Source: DATAQC01 sp046263055 (lineage in GTDB: Bacteria; Actinomycetota; Acidimicrobiia; Acidimicrobiales; AC-14). From it: a stretch of 10,489 nucleotides of DNA. Position 1 is the stretch's first letter. The number at the start of each line of letters is the position of its first letter. Location: NCBI GenBank assembly GCA_046263055.1, contig JBHELO010000146.1:1-10489 (forward strand). Reading direction: 5' to 3'. Shown here in pieces: positions 1-5,530 of this stretch. Made by a program: the position numbers and the translations under genes. Below the pieces are notes generated by a model, which saw only the letters and a program-made list of their open reading frames with translations, was not told the origin of the DNA and searched no databases.

Positions 1-48
1 GCAGGTGAGTCCGTCGGCAGGTGAGTCCGTCGGCCGGTGAGTCAGTCG
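1..48. repeat. 16-bp tandem repeat, three copies
   Basis: Three head-to-tail copies of a 16-bp unit occupy 1-16, 17-32 and 33-48. The first two (GCAGGTGAGTCCGTCG) are identical and the third differs at two positions. The window begins inside the array, so more copies may lie upstream. The array ends directly at the GGAGG that precedes the transketolase start at 64. Each unit carries a GTG, and because 16 is not a multiple of three the GTGs fall in three different frames. Only the third GTG (37) is in frame with transketolase. Confidence 0.85.
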
Positions 49-53
49 GGAGG
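48..53 (+). promoter_or_regulatory. Ribosome binding site of the transketolase gene
   Basis: GGGAGG lies 10 nt before the ATG at 64. It is the only good Shine-Dalgarno match near the 5' end and favours ATG 64 over the in-frame GTG at 37, which lies inside the tandem repeat and has no such site. Confidence 0.6.
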
Positions 54-63
54 CAGCGTCGGT

Positions 64-2274
64 ATGAGCGAACAGCACGAGCGGTGGCAGGAGCTGGGCC
101 AGCAGCTGCGGGTGGATGCGGTGCGGTGCTCGGGGCGGGCCGCCTCCGGCCACCCCACGTCGTCCATGTCCGCCGCCGACCTCATGGCCGTGCTGGTGGA
201 CAAGTACCTGCACTACGACTTCGACACCCCCGACGACCCCACCGCCGACCACCTGATCTTCTCCAAGGGCCACGCCTCGCCCCTGCTCTACGCCATCTAC
301 CGGGCGGTGGGGGCGGTGACGGCCGAGGAGCTGGGGGGCTACCGCACGCTCGGCAGCCGCCTGGAGGGCCACCCCACCCCCGACCTGCCGTGGGTGGACG
401 TGGCCACCGGCAGCCTGGGCCAGGGCCTGCCCATCGCCGTGGGGGTGGCGCTGGCGGCCAAGACCCTGGACCGCCTCCCGTACCGCACCTGGGTGCTGTG
501 CGGGGACTCGGAGATGGCCGAGGGCTCCATGTGGGAGGCCTTCGAGGCGGCCAGCTTCTGGGGCCTCGACAACCTGTGCGCCATCATCGACGTCAACCGC
601 CTGGGCCAGTCGGGGCCCACCCGCGTCGGCTGGGACCTCGACACCTACGCCCGGCGGGCGCAGGCCTTCGGCTGGCACACGGTGGAGATCGACGGCCACG
701 ACGTGGCCGCCATCGACGCCGCCTACGCCGAGGCCGAGGGCCACTCCGGCTCGCCCACCGTCGTCCTGGCCCGCACCCACAAGGGCAAGGGCCTGCCCTC
801 GGTGGACGACCAGCTGGGGGCCCACGGCAAGCCGGTGCCCGACTGGGAGGAGGCCATCGAGGCCCTGGGCGGGGACCGGGGGCTCACCGTCACCCCGCCC
901 AAGCCCCGGCCTGCGTGGCCCGAACGCAGTGACCGGGGCGGCACCCCCCATCGCTTCGAGGCCAGCGGAAAGCTCGACCTGCCCACCTATGAGCGGGGGG
1001 AGAAGGTGGCCACCCGCAAGGCCTACGGCGAGGCCCTGGCGGCGGTGGGCTCGGCCCGGGGCGACGTCGTCGCCTTGGACGGCGAGGTGTCCAACTCCAC
1101 CTACTCGGAGATCTTCGGAGACGCCCACCCCGAGCGCTTCGTGGAGTGCTACATCGCCGAGTGCCAGATGCTGGCCACCGCCGTGGGCCTGCAGGTCCGC
1201 CGCTACCAGCCCTGGGCCTCCACCTTCGCCGCCTTCTTGAGCCGGGCCTACGACTTCGTGCGCATGGCGGCGGTCAGCCAGGCCGACATCTGCGTGGTGG
1301 GATCCCACGCCGGGTCCTCCATCGGCGAGGACGGGCCGTCGCAGATGGGCCTCGAGGACCTGGCCTGCTTCCGGGCCGTGCACGGCTCCACCGTCATCTA
1401 CCCCTGCGACGCCACCTCCACCGCGGCGCTGGTGGCGGCGTTGGCCGAGGGGTCGGGCGTCCGCTACCTGCGCACCACCCGGGGGGCCACCCCCGTGCTC
1501 TACGGGCCGCAGGAGACCTTCCCCATCGGGGGGGCCAAGGTGGTGCGGGAGGGCGACGACGACGCCGTGTGCCTGGTGGGGGCGGGCATCACCGTCCACG
1601 AGGCCCTGGGGGCGGCCGACGCCCTGGCCGGCGAGGGCATCTCGGCCCGGGTGGTGGACGCCTACTCGGTCAAGCCTCTCGACGCCGCCACCCTGCGGGC
1701 GGCCGCCGCCGCCTGCGGCCACCGGGTCATCGTGGTCGAGGACCACTGGCCCGAGGGAGGCCTGGGCGACGCCGTGCGGGAGGTGTTCGCCGACGCCGAC
1801 ACCCACACCCGGGTGGTGTCCCTGGCCGTGTCGGACATGCCCGGCTCGGGCAAGCCCGACGAGGTGGTGGCCGCCGCCGGCATCGACGCCGACCACATCG
1901 CCGCCGCCGCCCGGGACCTGGTGTCCTCCGGCGGCGGGCCCGGGGCCGACTACGTGCCCCAGCAGGTCCCAGTGAACATGTACGAGACCCACGAAGCGCT
2001 GGTGCTGGTCTTCCCCCTCCCGGGCGTCATGGCCGACGACCTCACGGTGACGGCCGAGGACGGCCACCTGCTGGTGGAGGCCGACATGCGCACGGCGGCC
2101 GAGAAGGGCTACCTCCTCCACGAGTGGCACTACGGGCCGTACCGCCGGGAGGTCGAGATCCCCGACGGCTTCGGCGGCGAGGCGGCCGCCAGCTTCGGCA
2201 ACGGCCAGCTCGCCGTCCGCCTCCTGCGTGGCAAGCCGCCGGCCGCCGGAAAGATCGCCATCAACCACAACTAG
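64..2274 (+). CDS. tkt: Transketolase with C-terminal Hsp20/alpha-crystallin domain
   Basis: Transketolase moves two-carbon ketol units between sugar phosphates in the cytosolic pentose phosphate pathway, using thiamine diphosphate and Mg2+. From ATG 64 the protein has 736 residues. Residues 1-~622 follow the short, vertebrate-like transketolase type. They show GHPTSS (30-35), SKGHA with His70, the cofactor motif GDSEMAEG (147-154) with metal ligands Asp148 and Asn178, YIAE with catalytic Glu366, and GSHAGSSIGEDGPSQ in the pyrimidine domain. The C-terminal transketolase domain ends near 622. After a Gly-rich linker (~623-634), residues ~635-736 read as a small heat-shock protein: VNMYET opening, PGV, EWHYGPYRR, the family A-x-x-x-N-G-x-L signature (ASFGNGQL) and a terminal IAI motif (731-733). 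Transketolases of this type normally end at about 620 residues. The residue after the catalytic Glu is Cys where relatives usually have Gln. The enzyme call is near certain. The fusion is seen directly, but its function is unknown. Confidence 0.95.
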   Translation: MSEQHERWQELGQQLRVDAVRCSGRAASGHPTSSMSAADLMAVLVDKYLHYDFDTPDDPTADHLIFSKGHASPLLYAIYRAVGAVTAEELGGYRTLGSRLEGHPTPDLPWVDVATGSLGQGLPIAVGVALAAKTLDRLPYRTWVLCGDSEMAEGSMWEAFEAASFWGLDNLCAIIDVNRLGQSGPTRVGWDLDTYARRAQAFGWHTVEIDGHDVAAIDAAYAEAEGHSGSPTVVLARTHKGKGLPSVDDQLGAHGKPVPDWEEAIEALGGDRGLTVTPPKPRPAWPERSDRGGTPHRFEASGKLDLPTYERGEKVATRKAYGEALAAVGSARGDVVALDGEVSNSTYSEIFGDAHPERFVECYIAECQMLATAVGLQVRRYQPWASTFAAFLSRAYDFVRMAAVSQADICVVGSHAGSSIGEDGPSQMGLEDLACFRAVHGSTVIYPCDATSTAALVAALAEGSGVRYLRTTRGATPVLYGPQETFPIGGAKVVREGDDDAVCLVGAGITVHEALGAADALAGEGISARVVDAYSVKPLDAATLRAAAAACGHRVIVVEDHWPEGGLGDAVREVFADADTHTRVVSLAVSDMPGSGKPDEVVAAAGIDADHIAAAARDLVSSGGGPGADYVPQQVPVNMYETHEALVLVFPLPGVMADDLTVTAEDGHLLVEADMRTAAEKGYLLHEWHYGPYRREVEIPDGFGGEAAASFGNGQLAVRLLRGKPPAAGKIAINHN

Positions 2275-2310
2275 CCGCCAGGGTGGGCACCGGGTCCTCC
2301 GTGGCCGCGG

Positions 2311-2335
2311 CGGGCGCCATGTCCGGTGACGCCCG
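2311..2335 (+). terminator. Hairpin after transketolase, possible terminator
   Basis: CGGGCG (2311-2316) pairs with CGCCCG (2330-2335). The stem continues with CA/TG (2318-2319 with 2327-2328) across one mismatch, around a 7-nt loop. It begins 36 nt after the transketolase stop. There is no T-run, which is common in high-GC actinobacteria but leaves termination unproven. The rest of the 150-bp gap to gapN shows only the gapN ribosome binding site. Confidence 0.4.
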
Positions 2336-2414
2336 TGAGCCGGCCCGCTCGTGGTAGCCCCCCGGCGCATCACCCGCTGCCCTCCCGGGAAGGGTGCTCG
2401 GGGACAACCGACCT

Positions 2415-2420
2415 GGGAGG
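2415..2420 (+). promoter_or_regulatory. Ribosome binding site of gapN
   Basis: GGGAGG lies 4 nt before ATG 2425. The same GGGAGGCAGC string also occurs before the transketolase start (48-57). It selects 2425 over upstream in-frame starts from 2326 on. Confidence 0.6.
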
Positions 2421-2424
2421 CAGC

Positions 2425-3954
2425 ATGGGATTCCTCGACGACGCACCACGTTCCTCCGAGCCGGTGGCTCTCGCCCCGGCGGACCTCTTCGGGCCGTGTC
2501 TCGACGGCCACGGTGACGCCGACGTGCCGACCCTGCGCCTCCTCGTGGATGGGGAGTGGCGGCCGGCGACGGGCGGGGAGACGTTCGACGTCTCGTCGCC
2601 CATCGACGGCACCCTGATCGCCCGGGCCGCGAAGGGCGGGACGGACGACGTGGAGGCGGCCATCGCCGCCGCCCGCCGGGCCCGGGCCGGCTTCCGGGCC
2701 ATGCCCGCGGCCGAGCGCCTGGCCATCCTGCAGACGGCCGGCACGATCGTCGACCGGACGGCGGGTTCGCTGGTGGCGGCCATCGTCGCCGACCTGGGCA
2801 AGACACCGGAAGCCGCCGCCTCCGAGGTGGAGGCCACCCGCACCCGCCTCGACCTGGTGCGGGAGGAGGTCCGCAAGATCTTCGGCGAGTACCTGCCGGG
2901 TGACTGGATCGGCGACACCGTGGGCACGTCGGCGGTGGTGCTGCGGGAGCCGGTGGGCACCGTGGCGGCCATCGGGCCGTTCAACTACCCGCTGTTCCTT
3001 GCCGCCTCCAAGATCATCCCCGCCCTGGCCGCCGGCAACGCGGTGGTGGCCAAGGCGCCCTCCGACGACCCCGTGGCCCTGGTCCTGTTCGCCCGGGTGC
3101 TGGAGGAGGCGGGCCTGCCCCCCGGCGTGCTCAACCTGGTCACCGGCCCGGGCGGCGAGATCGGCGACCTCCTGGCGTCCCACCCCGACGTGTCGATGAT
3201 CAGCTTCACCGGCTCGTCCCGGGCCGGCCGCCGCATCACCGAGGTCGCCGGCCCCAAGCCACTGCACCTGGAGCTCGGCGGCAACGCCCCCGCCGTCGTC
3301 CTGGCCGACGCCGACCTGGACCTGGCGGTGGCGGAGGCGGCCAAGGGGGCCTTCAAGAGCGCCGGCCAGCGCTGCGACGCGGTCAGCGTCGCCCTGGTGG
3401 CCGGCGAGGTCTACGACGAGTTCGTGGCCCGGGCCACCGAGGAGGCCGAGCGATGGGTGGTGGGCGACCCCCGGGCCGACGGGGTGAAGCTGGGCCCCCT
3501 CGTCAACCGGGCCGCCGCCGAACGGGTGCACGGCCTGGTGGACGAGGCGGTGGGCCATGGTGCCAAGGTGACGGCCGGGGGCGAGCTGGATGCCGCCTAC
3601 CACCAGCCCACCGTCCTCACCGGGGTCCCCCTGGAGGCCGACATCGTGTGGGAGGAGACGTTCGGGCCGGTCCTGCCGGTGGTACGGGTGAGCGGGCTGG
3701 ACGAGGCCCTCGACGTCGCCAACCGGTCCCGGTACGGCCTCGATGCCTGCGTGTTCACGGCCGACCTGGCCTCGGCGTGGCGGGCGGCCCGGGCCCTGGA
3801 GACGGGCACCGTCCACGTGAACCAGGCCCCCGTCCATGGCGTGGGCCACTACCCGTTCGGCGGTCGCAAGCCCGACTCGGGCGTGGGCCGCGAGGGCCTC
3901 GGCTACTCCATCGACGAGTGCACGGTCCTCAAGACGGTGGTCCTGCCGACCTGA
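2425..3954 (+). CDS. gapN: GapN-type non-phosphorylating glyceraldehyde-3-phosphate dehydrogenase
   Basis: A 509-residue aldehyde dehydrogenase. The GapN group oxidises glyceraldehyde-3-phosphate directly to 3-phosphoglycerate with NAD(P)+, bypassing the ATP-yielding step of glycolysis. Visible motifs are FNYP with Asn187, FTGS (261-264), catalytic Glu283 in LELGG and catalytic Cys317 in GQRC. The Arg just before that Cys is typical of GapN, where general aldehyde dehydrogenases often have GQCC. The C-terminal stretch (VNQAPVHGVGHYPFGGRK, SGVGREGLGYSI) resembles archaeal and bacterial GapN. Ser213, three residues after Lys210, replaces the Glu that marks strict NAD+ enzymes, so NADP+ use is plausible. 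ATG 2425 is chosen because GGGAGG ends 4 nt upstream and the family's N-terminus fits; the frame is open back to 2326 without family-like sequence. It lies 150 bp after transketolase, with which it shares a metabolite. A related phosphorylated or short aldehyde remains an alternative substrate. Confidence 0.88.
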   Translation: MGFLDDAPRSSEPVALAPADLFGPCLDGHGDADVPTLRLLVDGEWRPATGGETFDVSSPIDGTLIARAAKGGTDDVEAAIAAARRARAGFRAMPAAERLAILQTAGTIVDRTAGSLVAAIVADLGKTPEAAASEVEATRTRLDLVREEVRKIFGEYLPGDWIGDTVGTSAVVLREPVGTVAAIGPFNYPLFLAASKIIPALAAGNAVVAKAPSDDPVALVLFARVLEEAGLPPGVLNLVTGPGGEIGDLLASHPDVSMISFTGSSRAGRRITEVAGPKPLHLELGGNAPAVVLADADLDLAVAEAAKGAFKSAGQRCDAVSVALVAGEVYDEFVARATEEAERWVVGDPRADGVKLGPLVNRAAAERVHGLVDEAVGHGAKVTAGGELDAAYHQPTVLTGVPLEADIVWEETFGPVLPVVRVSGLDEALDVANRSRYGLDACVFTADLASAWRAARALETGTVHVNQAPVHGVGHYPFGGRKPDSGVGREGLGYSIDECTVLKTVVLPT

Positions 3955-3979
3955 CCCGCGTTCGCCCTGGGCGGCGGGC

Positions 3980-4969
3980 TCACGGCACCGTCGTGGAGGT
4001 GGTGGACGTGGTGTCGGGCACCGTGGTGGCGGGCGCCTCGGTGGTCGGCGGGGCGGTGGTGCTGGGTGCTTCGGTGGACGGTGGGGTCGAGGGCCGGGTG
4101 GGCCGGTCAGGAGGCGCCGCCACCGTCCCCGCCGACGGGCCGTGGCCCACCACGTACACCGCGGTGCCGCTCGGGAGCTGGTCGAAGAGGCTGACGGCCG
4201 CGTACATCGGAACCCGCACGCAACCGTGGGACGCCGGGTAGGCGGGCACCGACGGCGAGCCGTGGATGGCGATCCCGCCGTAGAAGTAGCTCGGGCTCCA
4301 CAGCTCGCCGAGGCGGCTCACCTCCAGCCCCGCGAACTTGCGGCCGATGCGGAAGGTGCCGGTGGGCGTGATGGCCGTGTCGCACTCGCCGTCCACGCAG
4401 TAGTGCTGGCCGGAGCCGGTGGACACCGGGAGGATGCGGGTGAGCTTGCCGCCCTGCCAGAGGAACAGGACCTGGCGGTCGATGTCCACCTCCACCCGGT
4501 TGGCCTCGCCGCCCGGCACCATGGGCCCCGGGGTCGAGGCGCCGGCCACCGCCGCCCGCAGGCTGGCGCTGTCCTCGCCCGTGCGGGACAGCCCCTCCAC
4601 CTTCTGGAAGGCCATCATCGCATCGGCGGTGTGGGCGCCGACGACGCCGTCGGGCGTACCCACGTCGTAGCCCATGGCCGCCAGCCGCTGCTGGAGGGCC
4701 ACCACGCCGGGGTCGCTGACCGGGGCGGGGGCCTCGGTGGTGGGCGGAGTGGTGGTGTCGGTGGTGCTCGGGGCGGTGGGCTCCGGCACCGTGACGGCAG
4801 TGGTCGGGACGGGGGCGGCCGCCCGGGTGATGTGGGTCGCATTCCGGGCCCGGCTGCCGGCGGTGCTCCCACCCACCGCCAGGATGCCCACGCTGAGAGC
4901 GACGGCTGCCACCGCCACCACCGCCAGCCTCCGGTGTCCGGGCTTGTCCACCCTCGGGTCCTTTCCCAT
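3980..4969 (-). CDS. Secreted L,D-transpeptidase (YkuD) with peptidoglycan-binding domain
   Basis: L,D-transpeptidases make 3-3 cross-links in peptidoglycan, or attach proteins to it, outside the membrane. The 329-residue protein has a basic N-terminus, one hydrophobic segment (~15-33; signal anchor or signal peptide) and a Thr/Pro linker (~54-84). A PG_binding_1-like domain follows (~86-135; VVALQQRLAAMGY, DGVVGAHTADAMMAFQ). The YkuD domain (~157-275) has the active-site motif HGSPSVPAYPASHGCVR, with His236, His248 and nucleophile Cys250. A second Thr/Pro/Ser-rich tail (~284-329) follows the catalytic domain and repeats the PPTTEAPA string of the linker. ATG 4969 is chosen because it places the basic residues just before the hydrophobic segment. 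A GTG at 5002 is in frame but adds an unconvincing 11 residues, and neither start has a strong ribosome binding site. The gene converges on gapN with 25 bp between stop codons. Function is confident; the exact start is less so. Confidence 0.9.
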   Translation of the reverse strand: MGKDPRVDKPGHRRLAVVAVAAVALSVGILAVGGSTAGSRARNATHITRAAAPVPTTAVTVPEPTAPSTTDTTTPPTTEAPAPVSDPGVVALQQRLAAMGYDVGTPDGVVGAHTADAMMAFQKVEGLSRTGEDSASLRAAVAGASTPGPMVPGGEANRVEVDIDRQVLFLWQGGKLTRILPVSTGSGQHYCVDGECDTAITPTGTFRIGRKFAGLEVSRLGELWSPSYFYGGIAIHGSPSVPAYPASHGCVRVPMYAAVSLFDQLPSGTAVYVVGHGPSAGTVAAPPDRPTRPSTPPSTEAPSTTAPPTTEAPATTVPDTTSTTSTTVP

Positions 4970-5015
4970 CTGCCGTCCGCCAGCCTCACCGCCCGGCGTC
5001 ACACCGACGTCGGGG

Positions 5016-5036
5016 TTCGGTAACGGTCGTGCAACG
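5016..5036. promoter_or_regulatory. Direct repeat in divergent region, possible operator
   Basis: GTAACG (5020-5025) and GCAACG (5031-5036) form a direct repeat with an 11-bp, one-turn period, between the L,D-transpeptidase and the small Cys-rich gene. Such spacing is typical of OmpR-family response-regulator sites. The segment 5016-5029 also recurs almost exactly at 8024-8037. No clear -10/-35 pair is visible in this 143-bp region. The operator role is inference. Confidence 0.3.
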
Positions 5037-5112
5037 CGCTCGGATGGGGGCCCGGTGCTGCTCGAACTGGCGCGAGGGTAGCCGGTGGGCGGGGACCGGG
5101 CAGGCTCGGGGC

Positions 5113-5316
5113 ATGGGGATGACCGCCGCCCTCGCCGTCCGCAACGCCCATGAGTGGTTCGAGGTCAACAGCGGGTGGGCGCCGCCCGACGACGACACCC
5201 TGGCCGACTGGCTGGCCGACGGCGTGTGCCGCTGCCCCGACGAGTGCCTGGTGGCGCCCGACGGGTGGTGCGAGCACGGCCTCGCCTCCTGGTGGCTGAT
5301 CCTGGAGGATCTGTGA
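5113..5316 (+). CDS. Small conserved-looking Cys-rich protein of unknown function
   Basis: A 67-residue acidic, soluble-looking protein with no signal peptide or membrane segment. The second half carries four Cys and one His close together (Cys39, Cys41, Cys45, Cys53, His55) in the pattern C-x-C-x3-C-x7-C-x-H. This suggests a metal-bound knuckle, probably zinc, though that is inference. Trp is frequent (Trp15, 22, 33, 52, 60, 61). The composition is protein-like rather than a high-GC shadow, and I have the impression that similar short proteins occur in other actinobacteria, though I cannot name a family. ATG 5113 is taken as the start; ATG 5119 is equally possible and neither has a clear ribosome binding site. 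The frame is open back to GTG 5029, but that extension looks like noncoding sequence. It is divergent from the L,D-transpeptidase and followed at once by a strong hairpin. Confidence 0.6.
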   Translation: MGMTAALAVRNAHEWFEVNSGWAPPDDDTLADWLADGVCRCPDECLVAPDGWCEHGLASWWLILEDL

Positions 5317-5320
5317 CCGG

Positions 5321-5356
5321 CGGCGGGCACCCGGGTCCTGCGGACCACGCCCGCCG
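5321..5356 (+). terminator. Stem-loop after the small Cys-rich gene
   Basis: CGGCGGGC (5321-5328) pairs perfectly with GCCCGCCG (5349-5356). Inside the loop a second stem GTCC/GGAC closes on a 3-nt loop. It starts 4 nt after the TGA at 5314-5316, a typical terminator position, and lacks a T-run. The remaining ~170 bp up to the lipoprotein start show no other gene I can support on either strand, only GC-rich palindromic stretches such as GCCGGCCGGC (5439-5448). Confidence 0.5.
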
Positions 5357-5515
5357 CGTGCCGGCGGGGCCCCGTCCCCCCCGGGCTGGTGGGCAGGGCC
5401 CGGTGGGCGGTGAGCAACTGGTTGGCGTCGGCCTTGGAGCCGGCCGGCGCCCGGTAGTCGCCGTCGCCCCGGCCGCTGTCATCATGGCGGTGCGCCCGCC
5501 CCTCCGACCGGGTGC

Positions 5516-5521
5516 AGGAGG
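5516..5521 (+). promoter_or_regulatory. Ribosome binding site of the CAP-like lipoprotein gene
   Basis: AGGAGG lies 9 nt before ATG 5531 and supports that start, which in turn places a canonical lipobox 28 residues in. Confidence 0.6.
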
Positions 5522-5530
5522 CCGGCACCC

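Noticed and set aside
1..48. CRISPR-like array
   Set aside because: The 16-bp units are directly adjacent with no spacers, so this is a simple tandem repeat.
21..932. Open frame starting at the second repeat GTG, overlapping transketolase
   Set aside because: Arg/Pro/Gly-rich translation in an alternative frame of an unmistakable transketolase.
1978..2274. Hsp20 as a wholly separate gene with transketolase ending earlier
   Set aside because: No stop codon exists in the transketolase frame before 2272, and no ribosome binding site precedes the internal start codons. A sequencing error cannot be excluded but is not indicated.
2326..2424. Upstream extension of the GapN start to 2326
   Set aside because: The added 33 codons are Pro/Ser/Arg-rich and overlap a hairpin, whereas ATG 2425 has GGGAGG in front.
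3836..5023. Plus-strand open frame of 395 codons opposite the L,D-transpeptidase
   Set aside because: Repetitive Arg/Gly/Ala translation arising from the GC-rich Thr/Pro codons of the real gene on the minus strand.
5317..5530. A minus-strand gene in the gap before the lipoprotein (open frame 4986-5528)
   Set aside because: No recognisable motif, a composition typical of shadow frames, and it runs across the small Cys-rich gene and the transpeptidase promoter region.
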